From JBGTFE01 sp036403235 (GTDB lineage: Bacteria > Acidobacteriota > Blastocatellia > Pyrinomonadales > Pyrinomonadaceae), in contig DASWRI010000036.1 in the NCBI GenBank assembly GCA_036403235.1, forward strand, positions 123,999-187,998: 64,000 nt of DNA. Reading direction: 5' to 3'. The position numbers were made by a program, and so were the translations under genes. The notes below the pieces were generated by a model, which saw nothing but the letters and a program-made list of their open reading frames with translations, made no database searches and was not told where the DNA came from. This document shows, one piece after another, positions 15,164-22,942 of this stretch. Numbering within the stretch: the stretch's first letter is position 1; every line of letters starts with the position of its first letter.

Positions 15164-16810
15164 ATGGCAAAGCAAGTTATTCACGGTGAAGAATCGCGCG
15201 CGGCAATTTTGCGCGGCGTCAATCAATTAGCCGATGCGGTTAAAGTTACATTAGGCCCGAAGGGCCGCAACGTCGTTATCGACAAAAAATTCGGCTCGCC
15301 GACGATTACCAAAGACGGCGTGACGGTGGCAAAGGAAATCGAATTAAAAGATTCTCTGGAAAACATGGGCGCGCAGATGGTTCGCGAAGTCGCTTCGAAA
15401 ACCTCTGACGTGGCGGGCGACGGAACGACGACGGCGACCGTTCTGGCGCAGGCGATTTTCAAAGAAGGCGTTCGCACGGTTGCGGCCGGAGCGAATCCGA
15501 TGGCGCTCAAACGCGGCATCGATAAAGCCGTAACGGCTGTCGTCGAACAGGTCAAAAACATTTCGCAGCCGGTTTCGGGCGATTCAATCGCGCAGGTCGG
15601 AACGGTTTCGGCCAACGGCGACAAAACAATCGGCACGATTATCGCGGAAGCGATGGACAAAGTCGGCAAAGACGGCGTCATCACGGTCGAAGAATCGCGC
15701 ACGATGGACACGACTTTGGAAGTCGTCGAAGGCATGCAGTTTGACCGCGGTTACCTTTCGCCGTATTTCGTCACCGACCCGGAAAGAATGGAAGCGGTTC
15801 TCGACGATTGTTTGATTCTTATCAACGAGAAGAAAATTTCCTCGATGAAAGACCTTCTGCCGGTTCTCGAACAGGTCGCGAAATCGGGCAGACAGCTTCT
15901 TATCATTGCCGAAGACGTCGAAGGCGAAGCGCTCGCGACACTCGTCGTCAACAAATTGCGCGGAACTTTGAACGTTGCGGCCGTTAAAGCGCCGGGCTTC
16001 GGCGACCGCCGCAAAGCGATGCTCGAAGACATCGCGACCTTGACGGGCGGCAAAGTCATCTCGGAAGATTTGGGAATCAAGCTCGAAGGCATCACGATTG
16101 ACGACCTCGGCAAAGCGAAGAAAATCACCATCGACAAGGACAATACGACGATTGTCGAAGGCGAAGGCGGAGGCGAAGCCATTCAGGGACGCGTCGCTTT
16201 GATTCGCAACCAAATCGAGCAGACGTCTTCGGATTACGACCGCGAAAAATTGCAGGAACGTCTCGCAAAATTGGTCGGCGGCGTTGCCGTCATCAAAGTC
16301 GGCGCGGCGACCGAAACGGAAATGAAGGAAAAGAAAGCCCGCGTTGAAGATGCCATGCATGCTACGCGCGCGGCCGTCGAAGAAGGAATCGTACCGGGCG
16401 GCGGCGTCGCTCTGGTTCGCGCCGGAAAAGTTCTCGACAACTTCGACACCGAATCCGAAGATATGGACGAAAACATCGGCGTTTCCATCGTTAAACGCGC
16501 GCTCGAAGAACCGCTTCGCCAGATTGCCCAGAACGCCGGCAAAGAAGGCGCGGTCATCGTCGAACGCGTTCGCAACGAAGACGGCGAAAACTTCGGCTTT
16601 AACGCCGCGACCGAAAAATTTGAAGATTTGGTCGCCGCCGGCGTCATCGACCCGGCCAAAGTCACGCGCACCGCGCTCCAAAACGCGGCTTCAATCGCCG
16701 GCCTGATGCTGACGACCGAAGCCATGATTGCCGACTTCCCCGAAGAAAAAGGCGAAGGCGGAATGGGCGGAATGGGCGGCGGCATGGGCGGAATGGGAAT
16801 GGGAATGTAA
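15164..16810 (+). CDS. groEL: Chaperonin GroEL
   Basis: The 60-kDa chaperonin, a double-ring ATP-dependent folding machine in the cytosol. The 548 residues match the family. The ATP-site motifs VTLGPKGRNVV and AGDGTTTATVLAQA (about 85-98), the apical domain with LLIIAEDVEGEAL, and the equatorial GIVPGGGVAL are present. The tail is a Gly-Gly-Met-rich segment (from about residue 528), typical of GroEL1-type chaperonins. The Shine-Dalgarno AAAGGAG lies ~10 bases before ATG. Co-transcribed with groES; a terminator follows at 16903. Confidence 0.98.
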   Translation: MAKQVIHGEESRAAILRGVNQLADAVKVTLGPKGRNVVIDKKFGSPTITKDGVTVAKEIELKDSLENMGAQMVREVASKTSDVAGDGTTTATVLAQAIFKEGVRTVAAGANPMALKRGIDKAVTAVVEQVKNISQPVSGDSIAQVGTVSANGDKTIGTIIAEAMDKVGKDGVITVEESRTMDTTLEVVEGMQFDRGYLSPYFVTDPERMEAVLDDCLILINEKKISSMKDLLPVLEQVAKSGRQLLIIAEDVEGEALATLVVNKLRGTLNVAAVKAPGFGDRRKAMLEDIATLTGGKVISEDLGIKLEGITIDDLGKAKKITIDKDNTTIVEGEGGGEAIQGRVALIRNQIEQTSSDYDREKLQERLAKLVGGVAVIKVGAATETEMKEKKARVEDAMHATRAAVEEGIVPGGGVALVRAGKVLDNFDTESEDMDENIGVSIVKRALEEPLRQIAQNAGKEGAVIVERVRNEDGENFGFNAATEKFEDLVAAGVIDPAKVTRTALQNAASIAGLMLTTEAMIADFPEEKGEGGMGGMGGGMGGMGMGM

Positions 16811-16902
16811 TCGCTCAGAACCGCCCTGCGGTAGCCGGACGGTTAAAGCGATGACAATCGAAAGATAGAGACCAGCCATTCGCTACTGTAGATGGTACTG
16901 AC

Positions 16903-16938
16903 AAAAAAGCTTCGCGCGTTCCGGTGCGAAGCTTTTTT
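16903..16938 (+). terminator. Rho-independent terminator of groESL
   Basis: aaaaaagcttcgc / gcgaagctttttt forms a perfect stem with a short loop and T-tract, about 90 bases beyond groEL. Confidence 0.85.
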
Positions 16939-17043
16939 GCATTTTTTTCGGTTTCGATTCAAGTTTTTCAGTGCGGTGAAATTTTTCCTGTATAATAGGC
17001 AAAACTCTTCCGAGCGAGGCACAATGCCTTAATTCTGTAGTTT

Positions 17044-17286
17044 ATGAAAAGACCGGGTGTTTATTTCACCGTCTTTCTTCTTTTGATGTCGTTTACAGTT
17101 CAGACCGTTTTCGGCGGTGTCTGGTATCTGCACCGCACGACTGAGCATATCACCGTGTATCAGTTCGGGATCGCCGTCTATCGCAACGGCATCTGGTGGA
17201 TTGTGAGATCACAATCGGAAAACGCAGAAGCATTTGCGTGGGGCATCAGCACCGATAAGCCGGTTCCGAGTGCATTTGTGAGGTGA
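17044..17286 (+). CDS. Miniature relative of the FRPS-repeat exoproteins
   Basis: An 80-residue protein with a good signal peptide (MKRPGVYFTVFLLLMSFTVQ to VFGG). One shortened repeat follows (VWYLHRTTEHITVYQFGI, AVYRNGIWWIVRS), then the same terminal motif as the large neighbours (GISTDKPVPSAFVR). Compared with a normal repeat, the D-x-D-G-D-G calcium loop between FGI and AVYR is missing. The next large protein of the family follows 8 bases after its stop, so the two may be co-translated. It may be a decayed copy or a functional mini-protein. Confidence 0.5.
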   Translation: MKRPGVYFTVFLLLMSFTVQTVFGGVWYLHRTTEHITVYQFGIAVYRNGIWWIVRSQSENAEAFAWGISTDKPVPSAFVR

Positions 17287-17294
17287 TTTGACTT

Positions 17295-19064
17295 ATGAAA
17301 AGACACGTCTCGAGTTTTATAGCTTTTCGTTATCGGGCGATCATCATCGCCGGCTCCATATTTCTAGTTTTCGGCGCATTTTATTTTCTCACTGCTTCCG
17401 CAAACATGGGAACCACCGAAGCGCGCGAGTCGCAGCCGCAAGAGAATCTTGTGCTTGGCAGATTGGCTTATGCAGTTGATTCTACCTTCTTTTTCGACCA
17501 TAACTACTATATTGATACGGCAAATGCAGACGGATCCAGTCCTGCTCATACCGCGAGTTCAACTTCGTATCTTTCCGAACCTACATGGTCGCCGAGCGGA
17601 GCGCAGATCGCCTTTGTTCGCTACATCTCCAATTCGGATATTATCGCGATAAACGCCGATGGCTCGAACGAAAGGAATCTTACGAACACAACGGGCATAC
17701 ACGAGGTAAGTCCGTCGTGGTCGGTCACCGGCAAGATTGCTTACGAGCGCGACAATCAGATCTGGATCATGAATGCGGACGGGACTAATCAGATGCAGTT
17801 TACCGGAATTACGCGACCCGCCACCCAACCGACGTGGTCGGCAGACGGAACTAAACTCGCCTTTTTGAGTGGCGGCGAGATCTGGAAGATAAACGCCGAC
17901 GGAAGCAACGAGCGGCAGGTGACAATGAACGCGACGACCGACTGGAACCCGGCATGGTCGCCTGACGGCTTAAAGATCATTTTCTCAAAAAGCGGGAGCG
18001 GCATTGCCGTGATCAACGCCGACGGCACGAACGAAACGAATCTGACAACCAATTCGAACGATAAACAACCGGCGTGGTCGCCGGACGGCACGACCATCGC
18101 GTTTCTGGGCACAGGGGGAATTCATCGGATGGACTCTAACGGCGCGAATAACGTGGTAATTCGTGCGGAAATGACCGGAGGAAACATCTTCGTTACATTC
18201 AGCGAGCCATCATGGCAGCCCGTCGCGCAGCCGCGCCCAACCGCGTTTGATTTCGACGGCGACGGCAAAACCGATATTGCCACTTTTCGCCCGTCAAACG
18301 GGCAATGGTGGCTCAGTCGCTCGACGGCGGGCGTTTACGCTACGACTTTCGGCAGCGGCTCCGATCGGATCACGCCGGGCGATTACACCGGCGACGGGAA
18401 GACGGACATCGCGTTCTGGCGTCCTTCAACCGGCGAGTGGTTTGTTTTAAGAAGCGAGGACAACAGTTTTTATTCATTCCCGTTCGGATTGAATGGGGAT
18501 ATTCCAACGGTCGCCGATTTTGACGGCGACAACAAAGCGGACGCGGGCGTCTTCCGACCTTCGAACGCAAGGTGGTACATTCGCCGTTCTACAGACGGTG
18601 TGACGACGCTGCAGGTATTTGGCGTAAACGGCGACGTTCCCGTGCCGGCGGATTACGACGGCGACGGCAAAGCCGACATCGCCGTCTACCGCGTCGCGGA
18701 GGGCAAATGGTGGATACAAAGAAGCACCGCCGGCTTAATGGCCTTTACATTCGGAAACAGCTCGGATAAACCCGTGCCGGGCGATTACACCGGCGACGGA
18801 AAGACCGACCCCGCCTTTTGGCGTCCTTCGACCGGCGAGTGGTTCGTCCTGAGAAGCGAAAACCAAAGCTACTTTTCGTTCCCGTTCGGCGTCTCGACGG
18901 ACGCGCCCACGCCCGGCGACTACGACGGCGACGGCAAATTCGACGCCGCGGTTTTCCGCCCGTCAAGCTCGATTTGGTACGTTCAAAGATCGACCGCCGG
19001 AACTTTGAGCCAAACTTTCGGACAAAGCGGCGACCGCCCGGTTCCGAATGCGTTTGTTCCGTAA
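17295..19064 (+). CDS. Exported PD40 propeller + FG-GAP-like repeat protein
   Basis: A 589-residue secreted or surface protein. Residues ~10-35 are a membrane or signal helix (AIIIAGSIFLVFGAFYFL). Residues ~45-300 hold at least five TolB/PD40 beta-propeller blades, each with WSPDG and INADGSNE motifs. Residues ~315-589 carry six FG-GAP/VCBS-like repeats with calcium-type loops (DFDGDGKTD, DYTGDGKTD, DYDGDGKAD) and FRPS-x-x-W-W/W-F segments. It ends in GDRPVPNAFVP. The tail follows the A-B-C-A-B-C order shared by all five large members here. The head suggests binding of polymers or cell-wall ligands; no enzyme motif is seen. Confidence 0.82.
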   Translation: MKRHVSSFIAFRYRAIIIAGSIFLVFGAFYFLTASANMGTTEARESQPQENLVLGRLAYAVDSTFFFDHNYYIDTANADGSSPAHTASSTSYLSEPTWSPSGAQIAFVRYISNSDIIAINADGSNERNLTNTTGIHEVSPSWSVTGKIAYERDNQIWIMNADGTNQMQFTGITRPATQPTWSADGTKLAFLSGGEIWKINADGSNERQVTMNATTDWNPAWSPDGLKIIFSKSGSGIAVINADGTNETNLTTNSNDKQPAWSPDGTTIAFLGTGGIHRMDSNGANNVVIRAEMTGGNIFVTFSEPSWQPVAQPRPTAFDFDGDGKTDIATFRPSNGQWWLSRSTAGVYATTFGSGSDRITPGDYTGDGKTDIAFWRPSTGEWFVLRSEDNSFYSFPFGLNGDIPTVADFDGDNKADAGVFRPSNARWYIRRSTDGVTTLQVFGVNGDVPVPADYDGDGKADIAVYRVAEGKWWIQRSTAGLMAFTFGNSSDKPVPGDYTGDGKTDPAFWRPSTGEWFVLRSENQSYFSFPFGVSTDAPTPGDYDGDGKFDAAVFRPSSSIWYVQRSTAGTLSQTFGQSGDRPVPNAFVP

Positions 19065-19121
19065 TAAGTATTGAACGCGAAGCTGACGCATAGATTCGCA
19101 TCGACCGTCGTCAGGCGCTCG

Positions 19122-19571
19122 TTATTTATCCAACCACTCCGGAACTTTTATAAAGAGCAAGAGCGAAATAGCCAAATAAACAAGCGATATAATCGTTTGT
19201 CCGATCCAGAAGTGGGTAAGGTATTCCCCTCCAACATCGGTTAATCTGTACTTCTCGTGATATTTCCAATCCGAATATGAAAATTTAGAGCTGGTCATCC
19301 GCCAAACGGCAACATCGGGATTTGTCTTGAGGCGATAAATCGCCCGGATGGCAATTATCAAAAAAGTCAGACAAGCGATAATCAGCGCCAGCAAGGAAAA
19401 ACTCGGCGATATGGAGTTCGTTGCAGCAAGATTGCGAAGAAACGCGAGCAGCCCGAGCAGCAAAACACTCCAGGATAAGAGACGATAGCCGTCGCCCTTT
19501 GCCCATAAGGAGATTACGTAAAAAATTAGAACCGTAATAAAAATCGCACCAATGTATACGTTTTTGTCCAT
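19122..19571 (-). CDS. Four-helix integral membrane protein
   Basis: 149 residues with hydrophobic segments near 5-23 (IGAIFITVLIFYVISLW), 30-47, 58-80 (LLALIIACLTFLIIAI) and 122-142 (ISLVYLAISLLLFI). A charged loop YSDWKYHEKYRLTD lies between the third and fourth. No known family is recognised. It is oriented against the exoprotein genes. Confidence 0.6.
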   Translation of the reverse strand: MDKNVYIGAIFITVLIFYVISLWAKGDGYRLLSWSVLLLGLLAFLRNLAATNSISPSFSLLALIIACLTFLIIAIRAIYRLKTNPDVAVWRMTSSKFSYSDWKYHEKYRLTDVGGEYLTHFWIGQTIISLVYLAISLLLFIKVPEWLDK

Positions 19572-19694
19572 AGGTTTTCGCGCGGGAAGTCTTATTTTAA
19601 TTGAAAATTATGCTGCAAATAGTAGCGCAGAATCGCGATGATAACAACTCGAAATCTACCCGTTACCAAAATGAGAAAATAGAATCAGGTGTAA

Positions 19695-19736
19695 AAACCG
19701 GAACACGGCGGCATGCCCGGCGGCATGGGAATGTAA
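19695..19736 (+). pseudogene. Remnant of a groEL 3' end (GGM tail)
   Basis: The frame ending at the TAA of 19734-19736 reads KPEHGGMPGGMGM, the hallmark C-terminal Gly-Gly-Met tail of GroEL. An upstream in-frame stop (19692-19694) leaves no gene body. A terminator of the kind used by neighbouring genes follows at 19769. The intact groEL ends about 2.9 kb upstream. This looks like a duplicated or displaced groEL end. Confidence 0.55.
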
Positions 19737-19768
19737 TCTGAAATCACGAATTTCAAATTACGAATTTC

Positions 19769-19807
19769 AAAAGGCTTCGTTTAATATTAAACGAAGCCTT
19801 TTTATTT
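19769..19807 (+). terminator. GGCTTCG-type terminator
   Basis: aaaaggcttcgttta / taaacgaagccttttta perfect stem with T-tract. It follows the groEL-tail remnant, not an intact gene on this strand. It is the first of several near-identical terminators across the accessory region. Confidence 0.8.
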
Positions 19808-19888
19808 AACGCCCGAATTATCTGGATGAGAAGTATTGTATCAGGCATTCGAGTTGTCGGATAAAAGGCGAGCTGATTCTGCTTCGGT

Positions 19889-20656
19889 TCAATGAGTTGT
19901 TCGGCGCGGCAATGGAATCAATACAACATCGCCTGACGGATAAACTAAACGTAAGTTCGTGCCCTCCTCGGTCGTTGGCACGTTATACGAAAAGTCCTGC
20001 GAGCTACCGTCCTCCCATGAAATCTGGAAAGTGGTTTTTCCCACGCCCGAGATTTTGCCTGTTCTCTTCCGTGTAGAATGATTGGAATCTTGAAATTCTA
20101 ACGTTATGGCAGAAGCTCGAGCGCGCCACGTTTCCAACCAGAATTGTTTCAGCAATCTGGGGACTCTCACATCCGTAGGTTCGTTATAGCCTTTCTTAAA
20201 AACGCCTCGAAGTTCGGCCCACGATATTGGAAAGATTTTCCGCACGCCATCGACTACATTGGTTATACCGCGAACTATCAAATACAGCCCGCCCGCCAGA
20301 ATGGTCAATCGAACGAAAAGGGCGTTGGTCGGAACTTCATTCTCAGGCATAAAGGCGTCGAGAGAACGCCAATTAGCTACTAAACCTACAGCCATCTCGC
20401 CAAGCCCGTAAAGAATCTGACCGCGCGATTCCTTGACTGCATATAGACCAATCGCTCCTATAAGAATAGCCGCACTGACGCCGAGCTTCGGCCAAGACCC
20501 GCTAAAGCCTTGTGTGACTCCGCCGCTTAGCATGATTATCAGGCCGGTGACCGCAAGCACCATTACAATCAGGATAATTAGCCCGACCAGAACTCCCGCC
20601 AAAATAATTGGCAGCAGCGATGTTCGCTCAATTGAAGTTGGTTGAGATGTTTCCAT
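19889..20656 (-). CDS. Membrane protein with cytoplasmic C-terminal domain
   Basis: Started at the internal Met (METSQPTSIE), giving ~255 residues; an upstream in-frame start at 20710 would add 18 residues. The N-terminal half has four hydrophobic segments (LLPIILAGVLVGLIILIVMV, a VTGLIIML continuation, LGVSAAILIGAIGLYAV, ALFVRLTILAGGLYLIVRG). The C-terminal ~110 residues form a soluble, beta-rich region ending in VYPSGDVVLIPLP. No family is recognised. It has the same orientation as the next unknown gene at 20753-21580, 96 bases away, and could be co-transcribed. Confidence 0.6.
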   Translation of the reverse strand: METSQPTSIERTSLLPIILAGVLVGLIILIVMVLAVTGLIIMLSGGVTQGFSGSWPKLGVSAAILIGAIGLYAVKESRGQILYGLGEMAVGLVANWRSLDAFMPENEVPTNALFVRLTILAGGLYLIVRGITNVVDGVRKIFPISWAELRGVFKKGYNEPTDVRVPRLLKQFWLETWRARASAITLEFQDSNHSTRKRTGKISGVGKTTFQISWEDGSSQDFSYNVPTTEEGTNLRLVYPSGDVVLIPLPRRTTH

Positions 20657-20752
20657 ATAGATTTGCACGCATAATACGAAAGCAGCGAGATTGTAATGTT
20701 CTTGGCGCAAAACGCCGAAATACTTAGTAACTCCATTCTTTAAGCCGTCGAT

Positions 20753-21580
20753 TTATCCAGTTACAGTTTTGGCGGTGTTATATGCTTCTCTAATGTCTTT
20801 CGCCACTTCTTCTGCACTACTGTCTAATAATTCCGCGTGCTTTTGTCTTGCTTGATTCCTTATGGCGCCTACCTCTGTTTTGGGAATTGAAACAGGGCTG
20901 AAGTCATCCACGTAAACTGTTTTACCGTCGACGGCAATCCAAAACTCTGTTCCCCACTTTGGCCCGAGCTCGTCAGCAACATAAAGCTCTTGATGCATAG
21001 GTGAAACGCGATTGCGGCCGATAGTTTGGGCAACTTCGATTCCCCGCGCTTCATTTTCCAAAAAGTCGATTATCTCTTGTTTGAAAAGCGGAATCACCTC
21101 ATCCAGCGGGCGATTATACAGAAAGAAGGTTGCCGCACGCAGAGGTAGTAATGCAAATTTCAGCGTGTTGTAAACGTGATAATATTCAATCGGAGCTTGG
21201 TCGTCACTATGATAGGGAGCAATTTTTTCTTTTGTAATCAACGACTCTTCCAATACGCCGCCGAGGATAGCTTTATTCTGAATCCCGAAATATTCATCAA
21301 GCGATTCTTTATAGAAAAGCACTTCCATTGAACGCTCTTTAAGGGCGGTATCGTTAACTTTTCCCAATGATTCTTTGATACGCCGGACTTGTAAATAAAG
21401 ACCTTCCATGTCTCTGAAAAACAATCTCTCTGCTGTCTTAAAATCAGCTTCCTGCAAAAAATGTATAAGTGCTTTGAGCGTCGCCGTCCCAATAAAAGCA
21501 TACGGTTGGGCATATTTGTATAATTCATACCAATATGAATCATCTGAGGACGGTTGAAAAATCTTAAAGTTTCTCATCAA
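20753..21580 (-). CDS. Uncharacterised soluble protein
   Basis: 275 residues, acidic and mostly helical, without signal peptide or membrane segments. A repeated pattern of aromatic-rich helices (YWYELYKYAQPYAFIG, YYHVYNTLKFALLPLRAATF) precedes a C-terminal part with FWIAVDGKTVYVDDFSPV, which looks like beta strands. No catalytic motif or family is recognised. It precedes the membrane protein at 19889 on the same strand, suggesting a two-gene unit of unknown function. A Shine-Dalgarno-like AGGAG lies just upstream of its start. Confidence 0.6.
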   Translation of the reverse strand: MMRNFKIFQPSSDDSYWYELYKYAQPYAFIGTATLKALIHFLQEADFKTAERLFFRDMEGLYLQVRRIKESLGKVNDTALKERSMEVLFYKESLDEYFGIQNKAILGGVLEESLITKEKIAPYHSDDQAPIEYYHVYNTLKFALLPLRAATFFLYNRPLDEVIPLFKQEIIDFLENEARGIEVAQTIGRNRVSPMHQELYVADELGPKWGTEFWIAVDGKTVYVDDFSPVSIPKTEVGAIRNQARQKHAELLDSSAEEVAKDIREAYNTAKTVTG

Positions 21581-21790
21581 TTTTCTCCTTAAATATATTT
21601 GTAATCAGGTCTGCAAAATAAAAAAAGTAAATGCTATTTTCATAGTTCTTTTGAGTAGAATATTTTCGCGTTTGCTTGATTCTCATTCCAAATCAGTTTT
21701 CTGTCAATAAAAATTTTTAACATCTTAAAAAAAACTATTTACTTTTTCAAAAAAATCGTGTAAATTTCCGCGTGAATAGGATAATCAGTG

Positions 21791-21991
21791 TGGAATTTTC
21801 GGATTCGCGGCGGAATTTTTAAATTCGGAACGGAATTTTTCGATTCGGCGCGGAAATTTGAGATTCGGGACGGCAGGAACGGATTCAAGGCTGTAGGAAC
21901 GGATTCGGGACTGTCAGGCTGAAAATCAGAGCGGAATTCTTCGATTCAAGGCGGAAACTTCGGATTCAGCGCGGAATTTTCATATTCAATA
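21791..21991. repeat. 20-bp tandem repeat (10 degenerate units)
   Basis: Ten contiguous units on a 20-base register, most containing cggaatttttcgattcggg-like sequence (21831-21850 is cggaatttttcgattcggcg). One extra base enters near unit 8. It lies in the ~510-base gap between divergent genes; the rest of the gap is AT-rich without features I can name. There are no spacers, so it is not a CRISPR. Its 20-base period is not a multiple of three, so it is non-coding. Confidence 0.8.
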
Positions 21992-22094
21992 CAAAAATTC
22001 ATCCCTGCAATGCGAAATCTTCCATAAACAAACCTGTCTCCCGCCACTTCAGACGGAAGCAGTTCTCGTTTAATCAAAACAGGAGAAAATCAAT

Positions 22095-22763
22095 ATGTTC
22101 ACAAGAGAAAGAAAACGCTATGAAATGTTTTTGAAGGTGCAGGATTTTATTCAGGCGCACATCTCGCTTTTTCCGCCCGCCGGTTTTGCGGGGCAGATTT
22201 ATGCTTCGCTGCAGGCATCGATTACGGCGATTGCAGACCTTGCCGGGCAGCAGGTTTCCGCCAAAGGAAACTTCGGCCAGACGTCGGACGTCAAAGGCGA
22301 TGCGCGCGACCGTCTGTATGTTTTGCTGCAGGAGATTTCGGGTATGACGAAATCTCTGGCTTATGTCGTAAACGGTTTGGAAAACAAGTTTCGACTTCCC
22401 TATAATCGCAGCAACCGGAATTTGATTGCCGCCGGACGCGCTTTTGCCGCCGACGCGGTCGAATATAAAGCGCAGTTTATTGAAATGGGAATGGACGCCG
22501 ATTTTATCGACCAGCTGACCGGCGCGACCGGCGATTACGAGCGGGCGCTCGCTTTGTCGGACACGGCGGAACAAACAAAAGTTGGCTCGACCGCATCGTT
22601 TGCGCCGCACATCAAAACCGGAATGATAGCCGTCCAAAGGCTCGACCCGATTGTCAAAAGAATGTTTCACAGCGACGCCGCAACGCTCGCCGCGTGGACT
22701 TTTGCCAAGCACGTCGAACGCGCGCCGCAAAGTCCGACGCCCGCAATTCAGCCGAATACCTAA
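22095..22763 (+). CDS. Uncharacterised helical protein
   Basis: A 222-residue soluble protein without signal peptide, predicted to be nearly all helix (YEMFLKVQDFIQAHISLF, IYASLQASITAIADLAG, RDRLYVLLQEISGMTKSLAY). It looks like a four-helix-bundle-type fold. The C-terminal tail is Pro/Thr-rich and disordered. It has a strong Shine-Dalgarno (CAGGAGAAAA) 8 bases before ATG. A GGCTTCG-type terminator follows. The function is unknown; it is monocistronic. Confidence 0.65.
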   Translation: MFTRERKRYEMFLKVQDFIQAHISLFPPAGFAGQIYASLQASITAIADLAGQQVSAKGNFGQTSDVKGDARDRLYVLLQEISGMTKSLAYVVNGLENKFRLPYNRSNRNLIAAGRAFAADAVEYKAQFIEMGMDADFIDQLTGATGDYERALALSDTAEQTKVGSTASFAPHIKTGMIAVQRLDPIVKRMFHSDAATLAAWTFAKHVERAPQSPTPAIQPNT

Positions 22764-22786
22764 TCAATTGAACATTACGAATTACG

Positions 22787-22820
22787 AAAGGCTTCGCTGG
22801 AAATAAGCGAAGCCTTTTTT
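22787..22820 (+). terminator. GGCTTCG-type terminator
   Basis: aaaggcttcgct / agcgaagcctttttt stem and T-tract directly after the helical protein gene. Confidence 0.85.
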
Positions 22821-22942
22821 ATTCCGGCTAAAAATTTTAACTGGCCAAGTTTGAATAAGTTTGGATTTTTATTTGTTGTTTTCAGGTCGCGGGCTTATAG
22901 TTATGTAATATCCACACGGGTTTTTTTCGAATTTTATTTGTC

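Noticed and set aside
15584..16681. 365-residue frame antisense to groEL
   Set aside because: It is the reverse shadow of a strongly conserved GroEL gene with biased codons; no motif or Shine-Dalgarno sequence.
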